A DNA stretch of 64,000 nucleotides from Dipetalonema caudispina (Eukaryota > Nematoda > Chromadorea > Rhabditida > Onchocercidae). The position numbers were made by a program, and so were the translations under genes. The stretch lies in assembly GCA_013365325.1 (NCBI GenBank), contig JABVXV010000057.1, positions 124,001 through 188,000 of the forward strand, in the 5' to 3' direction. Below the pieces are notes generated by a model. That model made no database searches, was not told the DNA's origin, and saw only the letters and a program-made list of their open reading frames with translations. Position 1 is the stretch's first letter, and every line of letters begins with the position of its first letter. Of this stretch, positions 50,521-62,053 are shown one piece after another.

Positions 50521-52067
50521 TTCTTATCTGCTGTGTTTCTTCAAGGAGGCCATAATTTCTTTATTCTTACAAATTAGTCATTTTCAAACTTTAGTATTTT
50601 TATGCGATGTCCATATTGCCAAGTAATTCAGTCTTTTTTCCCCGAATTTTAAAATTCTTCAAATAATTTTACTTATTTGACTCACTCGGCTTCTACTTTT
50701 TTATTGGTGACTTCTCCGCTAGATACGCGCCTTCATGGGTATAGAAAATTTATGCGGTATTCTAGTATTATTAAATTGTCAAATGAGATTCCCATACTCT
50801 TAATTAAATTGGTTCTTAACAGAAGATAAGTGATTTTTTGATGGTATTAAAATTTTCAAATAACTAATGAATTGATACCTCTGCTCTATAACTGGTTGTT
50901 TCTCTGCAGTTCAAGTTACAGTTTTGATTTTTGAAGCATCATTCTCTTTTAATTTGTGATGAACCAATCTTTTTACCCACCTTTGAGGAAGGTGAATTGA
51001 GTCTTGAATGAAATCTAGAAGCTTATATGGAAATCAAAAATAATATTTAGCATATGGTGCAAAGTCCTTTCAGTATTTGCATTTTATAATAATTTTTTAA
51101 GTGGCGCCTCACAATACGGGTTCAGTTGTTTTCTTTCTTAGTTTCATTTTTCCATTTATCGATTTAAATTTGAACTTCACTTTTTATTTTCATGAAACGT
51201 TTAGGGAATCACGATGCAACCGTTTTGTCGAACTATATGTGTCTGATAATATCACTAGTTCGCTTTTGGAAAAAAAATAAGTAGATTTTCATGAGCATAA
51301 ACTAAAATTGTGCGTTCACTATTTTTCCAATGAAGTGGAATTTTGGAAACTGTTCAAAGTAAGGAAATGTTTGCTTGATGAAATAGTGCCGGTCGAACTT
51401 ATCACTCGTCATTAATTGTCCCATGTCCATTGTTTCTGGTTTAATTTTAATAATTCGTTATAAATGGTAATAAACAAAATGGCCGGTCTATCACTTAGAC
51501 TGGTTGTGCACGGAATCTCCTCTACTGTTATTGTATATTGTGTTGCGCTGTCGAGTGCATTGTTTCTTTTAACCGATATATGTCTTTTATTCAATGATTA
51601 GCCGCTTAAAATTCCGAAAAAATTAAAGATTTCAATTTTAACAAATGCAAACCTGTCATTGGTTCAATTTCGTATTAATATTGTTCAAAACGAATTTAAA
51701 ATATTCGATATTTCTCAACTGTCTAGCTTATATGCCTTACCAAATATTGCAAAAATATTTTTCAAATACACACTAACGTTAATGTAAAAAATTGTTTTAA
51801 ACTGTGAGCAAATTAGCGTAGGAATGAAAATTTTTATTTCATTTATTAAATCATGTAATGCCATTTAGTATGCTGTTACTAATTCCAGGTAATTATATGA
51901 TCGATTCTCGATCTTCAGCCATATGAAACATTTTGTAGGCATCTTACAGATGAATGACTTCATATTGGTAATCTTCTATAGTAGCATACATTTGGCATTA
52001 CATTATGTGGTACGGTGTATATTATATGTAATCAAAATTTTCATTATGCTTTTTAAGCTGGTTTAAT

Positions 52068-52089
52068 TATATATATATATATATATATA
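52068..52089. repeat. (TA)n microsatellite
   Basis: A short TA tract followed by ac and further TA. Confidence 0.85.
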
Positions 52090-53364
52090 CATATATCATC
52101 TTTTTTTTTTTCTTCTCTGTCATTGCTTGTGATGTTTGATTATTGAAAGAAATTTAAATTACAGGAAGTTGCTCAAGGTGCCAATATGAAAGAAATATTT
52201 TATGTTTTAATTTCTTACAATGACTACTATAAATATATTAACATAAAACGTAATGCGTTTCGGTTTGCTTTCTTTCTTTCTTTGAATTATTCTTTCTTGT
52301 TTAGGAAACTTCTTTTTTTTAATTTCATCTAATGTCAACTCTGAAAAATGAATGGATGGTATTTGTTTGTATTATTATTTTGTTCATTTTGTTGTGCTTC
52401 ATAATTTTCAAAAAAAAAAAAAAAAGAAAAAAAAAATTTGCAAGTTATAAATGAATAATTTACAAGACATGAGGATTTGCTAATGAAAGATCATTGCTAA
52501 AGAGTTTTGTAAGAAATTAACTGAATCTTGTAGATGAAATTCACGAATAATTCCTAAAATTATTGTTTAGAAGGGGTTTCTTTTCCGTGTCATATAAAAC
52601 TTAGCTAAGAGAAAAGATTAACCCATACCACTTATCTGTTACGTTTAATTAAATTATCAGAAAGCTGAAGTTTACTTGATCAAAGAATGGAAATACTTTT
52701 GTAGTTTGCATTAAATTTTTGAAAGTTAGTAAGTAAAAGTTAACAGGTCAATTAATCGCATTATTTGCGCATAGTATTTTTGGAGCTATCTCAGTTCCAT
52801 CGTAATTTGCAGCTGCATTGACAAACTTATACGAATAGTGTAAGAAAAATGAAAAGATCGGTTGAAAATTCTTAACCATCTCTGTTCCATTTTATATGTA
52901 TCGTCATAAGGATAATTAATGTTCAGGATTTAACCGGATAGTGCATTACAAATTGCTAAAACATTTGAATGGATCATAAGGTTCGCTAAGTTTTTTGACA
53001 TATAATATTTCTTTTGAAAAATATGAGCAAGGCATTTAATTAGTAATTCATTTATAAAAACCGTAATGATGTACTGGATAAAATGGATTGATTATATTAT
53101 GAATTGAAATATCAGCAATTTATTGGACGAAAATTATTCTGAGAAAAGAATTATTAATTAACTCAGAAATAATAATGTCTAAGCATTGCTGGATTCTCTG
53201 AATATTTTAGCATAGGTATTATTGAAACGAAAGAAGGATAGTTTTAATAGAAAACAAAATATTGAACGAAATAAACTCATCTCTAAGAAACGCTTACGAT
53301 ACAAAAATTAGTACAATAATAAGCATAATTTTATAGATATAAACCTAAACAATTTGAAGTTTAA

Positions 53365-53392
53365 TTTTTTTTTTTTTTTTTTTTTTTTTTTT
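53365..53392. repeat. Poly-T run (28 nt)
   Basis: T homopolymer of nearly the same length as those at 12226 and 27685; flanks are not otherwise alike. Confidence 0.9.
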
Positions 53393-55299
53393 GTTGAGAA
53401 ATATTCAAACCTCAAATAAATTTTAACTATCTTCAGTTGTTTCCATTTCCCTCAAAATGAAAAAAGCATCTTAAATGAATTATGAAACAGTATCGAAAAG
53501 TAACATTGCTCAGTTGCTTACCTGTTTGAAATGTTCAATATTCAAAATCAAAAATATTTGGTGATGTTTGCTTTTGCACAAATTCTTCATAGAACCCACT
53601 GATAACATGATAAGCAATTTCGAAAGACAGCAACACAGTTTATCCTTGAACTTCATTAATTGAAACTGGGAGATGTTTTTTTTTTTGTTCATTCAATGCA
53701 GCAAATAATTAAGTAAATGAATAAGAAAATATCAGCTTTAAATTTAAGGAAATGACTGATCTTATCAGTTTAAGGAAATAAGTTGCTATAATTTAAAATA
53801 ATTTCATTTTTTTTTTGCAAAATGCCATAAATGATACAGTTAACATATCAAAATACAAAGGTAACACGGCCATGTGGGAAATATCAGAGGTTCAAATCGT
53901 TTATCATCATTTTATCAGACGAAATAATTGTCTGTAAACAGACCATTATACATCGAAGCATTTTCCTTTGATTCATTCCATCATTAAAGCAGAATTCTTA
54001 TGAAGTTGACCTGTGACATTATTCAAATTTAAATTATGCACTATAACATGAATATACCATAATCGATGATATAAATGTATCATGTTATATGTCTATGATA
54101 TTGTTAATTATTCGATGAATATAACAGTACGGCAAGATAAAATTCCGATCTTTTGCAAAAACATTCATTTCTTTACCATTTACCTTATATAACCTGTTCG
54201 AAAGTTTTTCGATAGGTTAATGACCTTTTTTTTTCCTAATAAGAAGGTTTATTTAATCGTTTTAAACGTATTTTTTATTTTGAGCATTGTAATTTCATCT
54301 TTGTTTCTCTTACGGTAGTACAGGATGGAATAAACTGTTCATATCGATGAATTTCTGACGCTATTACTGATATTGTTTGATGACACTAGAAGTTTATGCA
54401 AAAATAAACTAATCAAAGTGATTTGGTGGTGAACATTTTGGAAATCTGTCTGTTGATTTAAATTGTTCCATTTGAAAGTTTCCTATATTGAACAGAACTC
54501 TGCATTTGATAATTCAACTCAGTGAGTGCAAATTTGTTTGCTAGTGAAAATTTCCTGTCTATAAAAGATTCTGATACAACAATGTATGGCTTACAAAATT
54601 AATATTTAGGACAAAATGATGCATAAATTTGCATAATTTAAGCTTAATTGAATTTTGGTTATGATGGTGAAAAGAACTTAATCAGGAGTTATATTAAACT
54701 TACTGATCTCGACTATTCGCATTAAGTATAGTCTAACTTGTATCATGATTTGTATTTAAAAAAATAGTTCTTCTGAGATGATGAAAGTGTGAATCCAATG
54801 TAATCAATAGTATTCGTTTCATCATACTGAGAATCAATTTGTCAACTAATAATTGTTAACGAAAGAGCTTTTTTTTTCAACAAAAATTCAGATCTTTCAA
54901 CAAAAAAATGTAAAAAACATCAATAGAAAGGAAGTATGATAATTAGTGAACAACAAGAAAAAAATTTTTTGAATTTAATATTATGTACAAGCTGATGAAT
55001 TTTAAACAAACAAAGTAAGCTTCACAGATACCGAAAATCAGGCGATTTACAGTATTCTTTAATAAATGAACTAAATGAGATAGCCCTCTTTTAAAGCTTT
55101 TTCAGAAGTTTAAGAAAGGTTTATATCTTTAATTTGTTTTCATAATTTCTCACATTATAATTCTTCTTAACTCTGCATTGAATCTCTCATGAGATTGCTC
55201 ACTCTTACGAAATGAAAACAGCATTATAACGGAACAAAAATATAGACCAAATTATATTACAAACAAATTCAAAAACGTAAAAAACCAAGAACTGAAATA

Positions 55300-55338
55300 T
55301 TGATCTCCATCTAGTGTCAAGCACTAGATGGAGATCAA
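55300..55338. repeat. Perfect 17-bp inverted repeat with 5-nt loop
   Basis: Left arm 55300-55316 (TTGATCTCCATCTAGTG), loop TCAAG, right arm 55322-55338, an exact reverse complement. It lies about 290 bases past the innexin stop on the minus strand, so it may be in the 3' UTR or mark the transcript end. It is too short for a canonical microRNA precursor. Confidence 0.9.
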
Positions 55339-55630
55339 AATGGAAGACAAGAATATTTCAAGAAATTTTTTCATTTTTTTCAGAAGCTTAAATGGAATAC
55401 ATGACGATACAATTAAAAAATCATGCGAACATTCAAAGTATAGACAAGCAATTACACCTTTAACCGTCGCTACATTTCTAAAATATCGAGTCAAAAAAAC
55501 TTGAAAATTTCCATAATTGATATTAAGCTGTCAAATTTTAAATTTGTAAACAAAATCGAGAAAATATAAAAATTAGGGCACAAGCTGAATCCTTATCTAC
55601 AGCCCAATGGTTATAAAATAAAATATCCAA

Positions 55631-58600
55631 TTATGAGTTAATCCATTTGCTAAGAAAAGCTCCGGGAGATAACGGTGGCGAATATGAACATGCAATCTCA
55701 GATCTCTCAGTGTTCGTAACAGCTATGCGAGATGTGTTGGAATTGAAATCCTGAAAACGGAAACAAAGAGAACTGTCTGAAATATATCAAATTCTGTTTA
55801 CCGAATGATGGATTTTTTCTCTCTGTTCTTCCTCATTGTGATCCTATTCTTCAAAGAAGATTAGAATTAGCGTCTTATTCTACGAGCCGATAACAAAACT
55901 CTAGACCACGAGAATTATAAACGGAAATAGTTATAAGGTTCATCAGATAAACGAGTAATAAAAAATTACGTGGTAGGAACAAAAATAGTGCCATAAACCG
56001 ACTGTGATATCGCGTGTTACAATGATGCCAGCGTGATTGTCAATAAATCGTAGTAAAAGTGCTCCATCCAAGCCAAGAAACTGTAGAAAATTTTAAAATA
56101 TTTATGTAAGACATTAGAATTCGAATTTTCAATAATTCACTGCAATTATTCAGTGATCATACCTGGAAAATCAGTATCACATTCCCGAAGCCAGAAAAAT
56201 TTAACCTTTCGTTTACATAAAAAGCAAAATGATGTATCTACCTCCATCGCATAAATACGCAGGCGCCTTTTGTCTTTCAGCAAAAAACAATCTTCGTTAT
56301 CCAGTTCACCTTCCTATGAATCAATAGGATTAAATTTCAATAGAAAAGTTCTAAACCACTCAATCTGACTGTTCTTGAAGATAAAAATTGGTTGTAAAAA
56401 CAGAGTACTGAAACAACGTAATGAAAAAGAATAAAAATAACAAAACTTGACCAATAAATTAAAAGTAAAAATACTCACTTGCAAATAGAATTTTATCAAA
56501 ATTTCACGGCATTGTGGATGCAGACATTGCACAAATGTAATAATGAAATTTACTAATGATACGACAAATAGCTGAAAATAAAAGTTCAAATCTGTTTCTT
56601 AAACATAGTCATCGACACAGAAAATTCAAATTTGAGATAAGCATCCTCAAGTATACATCATAAGGTCCATTTGGGGAATGTCCCCATTCATGTTACATTG
56701 ATTGTCAACAAACAAAAGTGTGCTAAACTAAGCCAATCAGATATTCTTGGCAAGAGATTTAAACCTTAATTTAAATGCCTAGTGGAATTCTCAACATACC
56801 AAAAACATCCAGTACCAGAGGATGACGAAGATTTTTTCATTGATAAAATTAAGCATTAAAACACATTGCAATGTATTTACTTCCACTTTTCCTAAAGTTT
56901 GTCTTTCCAAATCGCAGAATGTTATTAATGGAAAGTATGATGACGTGAATGACATCTTCTGAAAATATAATATGGCGAAAGTATAATATTTCACATGAAC
57001 TAATGCAGAATAAAAGAAACGACTACTCATTTATTTCCTCTTTTTTTTTCTTCCTTACTCACTTCTTAAAGTGCAACAAACTTCTATAAACACAAACTTC
57101 TCAACAGTATTTCGTTAATGACAAAGTAATAGTGCTATGAAAAGCAAAAAAGTACAATTAAAAACTTCCAACAGACACAAAAAACCGACGAATTCAACGC
57201 AACTGTGAGTTAATAAATAATAGCTTATATCAAATAACTGCTGGTGGTTCAAACAATCCTAATATGAGAATTAGAAGAAAACCAGATTCAGTGCATTAAG
57301 AGACACCAGTCAAATATCAGGATTTCTAATTATATCTTTTGCATGGTTCAGCTAAGTCTAGTCATATTTGTCTTCGGAAAAGTCAAATTTTGAACTAACT
57401 TACAATGAGAGACCAGGAGAAATTGTTGGAACCAATAAATTCACCAACGATGTACAGCTGCATTGTGTTATTTGTGACATTTAAGAACTTCGAAACAAGA
57501 TAAAGTGCTAGTGATATACCATTTACTCTATCCAGTGGACGCTTGTACCATTTCTAGAAAAATTCGAAATATCAAATCGGTCAATAAGCCTATAAATTAT
57601 GTGATTTCAAAGTTTGTAAGGTGATTATCAAATGAAATTTGAATTTCCAAATTCAAGGTAAATAGGCTTTGAAATACAAACTGACCATTTCCAATTCCGA
57701 AAATTTATTTGTAGATTTCAACATCTGACATACTTTGAAATGACTCAGAATTTATTTTGATGATTAAACATCGAATTTTACAAAAAGCTATGGTTACTTT
57801 TTTCAAAGTAAGAGATTTGGCAGGATTATTTAAAGACTATATAAGCATTTCAAAATGATAAAAAACCGACGGTCCTACACATATTTATGTTCATCTTCAT
57901 CTGCAGTCCAGAACCAATGTAGTTGATTATATTTGTTAGCTTATTTACTCGATCTTCAAATTTGAACGTCGCTTTCAAGGAAATAGCTTCACGAACCGCA
58001 GTTTTCATATCAAGAGCTGAAAGGGAATTGTAAGTTCTTGAAATAAATCAAGAAATAAATGGTAAACAATATTGAAGAAGCTTTTAAACAAATAATAAAC
58101 AAAGGTCTCACTTCTTTGGCTTTGTAACGTTGTCCATAACCAACCAGGAATGTAGAAGCATAACGCTTGGATTATGAGGAAAAATGGTACCCACTAAAAG
58201 ATTCTTTCTTAGCTTTTTATGCAAAATTTTATATTTCAGAAACCTAAATAGAATCTGAAGTTTAGTTCAAGATATACAAAGGTTCTGCTTTTTTTTTACC
58301 GATGGCTTAGTTTCTTGATATCCTTGCCCATTATTGTGGGCATAAAATAAAATTTTTCCCATACTTCATAATATGCACTAACATGAAGTAAATCTTTTGA
58401 TAAGTTAAAATCAAAGCAATTTAAAATTCATGTTTTTTTTTTTTTCAGCTATCTTTAATAGTGCACTATTCTTGGAAGATTATCCAAGTAGATGTATATA
58501 TAAGAAACCAACCTGGTAATAATTTACATTAACATTTGAACAAATTTCTGCTCCAATACTTACATTCGATAGTGTTTTATTATATGTTAAACGATATGTA

Positions 58601-58949
58601 TTTTGAATGAAACAATAATATTGACCATAATCGTACCAAGAATATCCTATAATATAATGTAAATTAGATGAAAGAATAAAATAGATAGAAGATAATAAAT
58701 GATAGATTCTAGAAATGGATCGAATAGAATAATGTTGAAAAATAAAAATATCGGAAACATACGATCAAGATGTGTTGGAAGCATACATTGTATTGGTTGT
58801 CCAAATTCTTGTTTCATACCAACAAAGAGAGCATATAGAATGAAGAGAACAACGGTAATATTCCAGTGTAAACGATCAACAATATCATCCAAATAATACG
58901 TATAATCGAATGTTAACAATAACTTTCCAATTAATGATGCTTGATACAT
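55631..58949 (-). CDS. Innexin gap-junction subunit
   Basis: Minus-strand exons 58949-58763, 58646-58513, 58193-58112, 58016-57871, 57553-57404, 56958-56800, 56571-56479, 56313-56242, 56080-55970, 55750-55631; all phases join to 417 residues plus stop, a normal innexin length. Innexins are four-pass membrane proteins forming invertebrate gap junctions and hemichannels. Membrane span 1 about 31-47; loop 1 has GQPIQC (Cys 55), YYCFIQNTY (Cys 74) and an extra Cys 98; the signature YYQWVPF spans the second intron and starts span 2 (WVPFFLIIQALCFYIPGWLW); loop 2 has ITFCDLE (Cys 248) and NTLQC (Cys 265), then FNEKIF-like FINEKIFVILWYWMFL and LFVVSLVNFIITFV. The cytoplasmic tail has FLGLDGALLLRFIDNHAG, the usual innexin C-terminal motif. 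An acceptor-like atacag lies two bases before ATG, suggesting trans-splicing. Weakest junctions are donors gtcggt (57870) and gtaatt (55969). The exact paralog is not assigned. Confidence 0.88.
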
Positions 58950-59026
58950 GGCTGTATTTTGGATGATGATAACTGAACAATCATTATCACATATCTGTTA
59001 CTTGATTCTGATGTAACAACACTTCA

Positions 59027-59042
59027 GAGAGAGAGAGAGAGA
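59027..59042. repeat. (GA)8 tract upstream of innexin
   Basis: Short GA repeat about 80 bases upstream of the innexin start codon; GAGA-type tracts are often found in promoters, but no function is shown here. Confidence 0.7.
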
Positions 59043-59456
59043 ATTCGAAGGTTATTTGTTAAGCAAAAGCTTACCTATTCAAATTATCCTAATCAATCTA
59101 ATTTTTGATCAATCAATTTATTTGTTGATAGTATTATATGACTAATATAATCAGGAATATATCTCATAGCTTTTATTAACTTTCCCTTCAACATTATTTC
59201 AAGATTTAGGGAATAGATGGAAGTGAATGATTTGTTGAAGAAAATGAAATATTTCAAGCCATAATGAAATTTAACAATTTCTATCTTGAATTGTATTTGC
59301 AATGATTTTTCCTGAAAATTCACTAAATAGTCTCTACTTGATCATCAGGAAATCGAAAGAGTTCCCCGCCTTTCTGCGGAACACCGAACAATTATCTCAC
59401 TTATATCATCCAGATTTTACCACCTCAGTAGTAACAAGCACAGAATATGAAAGTTA

Positions 59457-59464
59457 TGACGTCA
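59457..59464. promoter_or_regulatory. CRE-like TGACGTCA octamer
   Basis: A perfect palindromic cAMP-response-element consensus about 510 bases upstream of the innexin start. bZIP/CREB binding is known for this sequence; its use here is inference. Confidence 0.35.
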
Positions 59465-59509
59465 TCTCGAGATAATTACGGATTTTATGTTGTTTAGTGG
59501 AATAAAAAG

Positions 59510-59545
59510 TAGACGTGAATTTGCGTCATTTTTCATTCACGTCTA
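59510..59545. repeat. 11-bp inverted repeat around TAGACGTGAAT
   Basis: TAGACGTGAAT at 59510-59520 and its exact reverse complement at 59535-59545 with a 14-base spacer. ACGTG cores on both arms could be paired factor-binding sites. Confidence 0.6.
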
Positions 59546-60329
59546 GTTAAGGCAAAAAGTGAATGTGAACCGTTTTCTTTGCGCTACTTTTTTTTTTTTT
59601 CACGCAGGAGGAAAAAGATGAATATCAAATAATTCCATCGTTCTTCTATTATTCATCTTCATATTTCAACACGTTATCATTTTTTCCTTCTTTTAAGCGT
59701 ACGTAAATTACACGTAAATTTGAAGCCATATTATGCATTTTGTAAATTTGTATATTTTGCAGGACATATGCATTTCTCATTAATTCATGAAACAAAATAC
59801 AAAGTTCGAAGATGGATGGAACGAAACGATGTTAGTTGTATTTGGAAAACCTTATCAATTTCTTTTAGATACTTTACATATTCCATTTGGTTAGTACTCA
59901 TTGATATGAACATTTAATTTGTATGATTGAAAACAAATTATTCAACTTGTTTGTCTATTTTATGTATTTCTCAAGTGATGATAAGAATGTATTATCGAAG
60001 AACAATTTCTTTCTAGCAATATAAAAAGTGACTATGATTTTTTGATATCGTTTTATATTTTTTGAATTTATTTCCTAGAGTTGTTTTGAGGATATTTGCA
60101 AGAGTCAATGAAAATTAATCATCGAATTCTTTGGGAAAATCAATGTTTATGATTGATATGAGAGAAAAGTTGGAGTATTATTTAATGGTATCAACAAGAT
60201 ATTGAGGATTCATTAATTTAACTACAATATTGCGGGACATTTGATGGTATCATAGTGTGAACTTACTTACTGCATTGAGGAAGATTTTTTGTGGACTAGC
60301 AATTTTTAAACAAAAATCGATCATTTCCT

Positions 60330-60349
60330 AATTTTATATTAATTTACAG
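60330..60349 (+). promoter_or_regulatory. Candidate trans-splice acceptor of first saposin-like gene
   Basis: The sequence ttaatttacag ends at 60349, six bases before the ATG at 60356. Such a short distance is typical of spliced-leader acceptor sites in nematodes. Confidence 0.5.
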
Positions 60350-60355
60350 TGAGAA

Positions 60356-60860
60356 ATGAAATCTATTCCAATCGCACTAGTAGTTGTAGTGGTTGCTGTA
60401 ATATCTCAAACGAAAGGAATGAAATTATCAGAATTGATAGCTGATACAAAACAAGGAAGCTTTTGTGTACCATGTCAAATGTTTGTCAGTGGAATAGTTA
60501 ACATAGCTGAGGAAGCTATCGATTGGTTAAATCAAGTTAGTTCTTTCTCGTTTTACTTTTTAGACTTCCATCATTATTTTCATGCTTTGATATGACCGAT
60601 TAAAATTGTGATAATTCTGATTGAAAATAGAGTTATCATTTATTACAATGTCATGTAGAGATTTTTAATCGACATTGTTTATCGTCTCTTTTCTTTTCAT
60701 TCAGGAAATTGAAGATTTGTGCGATGAAGATTTTGCTGGTAATTCTACTGCTGTTGATGTATGTAAAACGAAAATCGATACAGTGATTACAAAAATACGA
60801 GAATTTATTGAGAATGAAGAAGCTCCAGAAGTGTTATGTCAAAAATTTCATTTTTGTTGA
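60356..60860 (+). CDS. Secreted saposin-like (SPP/amoebapore-type) protein 1
   Basis: Exons 60356-60535 and 60705-60860 (phase 0) give 111 residues. A signal peptide (about 1-21, MKSIPIALVVVVVAVISQ) precedes one saposin-B domain with six cysteines at 37, 40, 66, 80, 105 and 111 (CVPC at the start, LCQKFHFC at the end), the pattern that forms three disulfides in saposins, NK-lysin and nematode SPP proteins. These bind or disturb lipid membranes; several C. elegans SPPs are antimicrobial or digestive. The protein ends at the last Cys, so it is a single-domain product. The intron falls 20 residues after the second Cys, exactly as in the neighbour at 61594, which shows tandem duplication. Target and tissue cannot be told from sequence. 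Confidence 0.85.
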
Positions 60861-60874
60861 TTTTATTCGTTCTT

Positions 60875-60880
60875 AATAAA
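60875..60880 (+). terminator. Polyadenylation signal AATAAA, saposin-like gene 1
   Basis: AATAAA starts 15 bases after the TGA at 60858-60860; further AAATAAA-type sequence occurs near 60911. Confidence 0.6.
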
Positions 60881-61593
60881 ATGATATTTCTCGGAAAGAT
60901 TTTGTCGTAAAATAAAAGCTGTGAAGTATAAAAGACTGAACTGTAAATTATGTTTGAATTTCTCTCTTTTAATATCGTTTTTTGAATTATTTATAATGAA
61001 GTATGGATTGCTCTCTTCGAGAGAAGGGTTCAAGGCGATGATTCAAAATTTATAAATGGTAATATTTTTTCGACGAAACTGTAACTAATGAAGTGCTGTA
61101 ATCTGTGCTAGGAATTAAAAGTATCTGTCAACCAACAAAAATATCTGCAAACATTGTAAGATATTACTTTAGCTTTTAGCTGCAAGAAAATGAGAGATTT
61201 TTGACAAACAATTATACAGAAGTTTCATCGATAGCCATCCTGCTTATATTTTAATAACTGTTTCGGAATTTTCCAATTTCTTATCAGTGATATCATTGAT
61301 AATAATACTAACGGATAAACAACTATTTCATTTCATGTAAGTGCCATATGAATACAGTGAATATTTATTACATTTTGTAACTGTAGTTGTTTTGAATTCT
61401 GAATTGCAGAGCCCTTTATATAAGCTATTATTTTGTTTTGATTTTCACAATATTCGAACTGGTCGCATTTTCAAGAGAACTATTCTGATCGTTACAACAA
61501 TAAATACTTTCCTGTAAATGATTACATTTTAAAAGAGACTCTAATTTCGACATTTAATTCCTTTATAGATCTCTTCACTTATTTTGCAATATA
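60881..61593 (+). other. Spacer between the two saposin-like genes
   Basis: About 710 AT-rich bases with the presumed 3' end of gene 1 and promoter of gene 2. I see no further exon or pseudogene copy. Confidence 0.5.
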
Positions 61594-62033
61594 ATGTCCA
61601 AGACATTGCTTCTCATTACCGTATTTCTGCTTCGAATCAATCCAACAATTAGCTTCAATGGGAAATTTCTGTTCTGTGAACCTTGTAAAGCATTCATACA
61701 GCAACTCAATCAAGAATTCATTTCCGTTTTTCAATGGGCTTCTAATGTTTGTTCTCTTTATGATTGTAATTTGCATGAGATTTTTTCAATGTGATAAATA
61801 CAACACCGAAACTATTTTCAAAGTTTTGATCAAATATTGATAGAGTTAATTAAATTAATAAATTCTCTAATATCTTTCAGTATATGGATCGTGTTTGTGC
61901 TGAGCTATTTGAAAATGGGACAGAAATAGCTAATTGCGAAACAATGGGTTATCGTCTAATTGATGAATCACAACTCTATTTAACAAATAAAACTAATTCA
62001 ACTATCTTATGTAATGCTATCAATCTTTGTTAA
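61594..62033 (+). CDS. Secreted saposin-like (SPP/amoebapore-type) protein 2
   Basis: Exons 61594-61746 and 61881-62033 (phase 0) give 101 residues. Signal peptide about 1-20 (MSKTLLLITVFLLRINPTIS), then one saposin-B domain with cysteines 28, 31, 57, 70, 95 and 101 (CEPC at the start, LCNAINLC at the end). The intron lies 20 residues after the second Cys and five before the third, the same as in the gene 730 bases upstream, while the sequence between cysteines has diverged strongly, so the duplication is not recent. Sites NGT (63-65), NKT and NST in exon 2 are possible N-glycosylation sequons. Reading through the donor would end after 66 codons, which I reject because it lacks half the domain. 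An acceptor-like ctttatag ends at 61569. Confidence 0.82.
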
Positions 62034-62043
62034 ATTTTTATAC

Positions 62044-62053
62044 AATAAATAAA
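62044..62053 (+). terminator. Overlapping AATAAA polyadenylation signals, saposin-like gene 2
   Basis: Two overlapping AATAAA hexamers begin 11 and 15 bases past the TAA at 62031-62033. Confidence 0.6.

Larger units (their letters stand above)
50521..55630. other. Intergenic region between cyclase and innexin
   Basis: About 5.1 kb between the cyclase stop and the innexin stop, which face each other. I see no supported gene. AATAAA at 51469-51474 is a possible cyclase polyadenylation signal, nearly 1 kb past the stop. It holds a (TA)n at 52068-52089, poly-T at 53365-53392 and a perfect 17-bp hairpin at 55300-55338. The minus-strand frame at 51412-51594 has somewhat protein-like composition but no motif or splice context. 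Confidence 0.5.
58950..60355. other. Divergent intergenic region, innexin / saposin-like genes
   Basis: This shared upstream region contains the innexin promoter (minus) and the saposin-like promoter (plus). Visible elements are a GA repeat at 59027-59042, TGACGTCA at 59457-59464 and an inverted repeat at 59510-59545. The open frame at 59720-59917 has no recognisable features. Confidence 0.5.

Noticed and set aside
51412..51594. 60-codon minus-strand frame with fairly balanced composition
   Set aside because: No recognisable domain, no splice partner, and it lies in the likely 3' flank of the cyclase.
53860..53905. GGTTCAAATCG resembling a tRNA B box
   Set aside because: No acceptor, D or anticodon stems upstream.
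59720..59917. 65-codon + strand frame between innexin and saposin-like genes
   Set aside because: No recognisable feature; its middle carries an acceptor-like site that does not fit a gene model.
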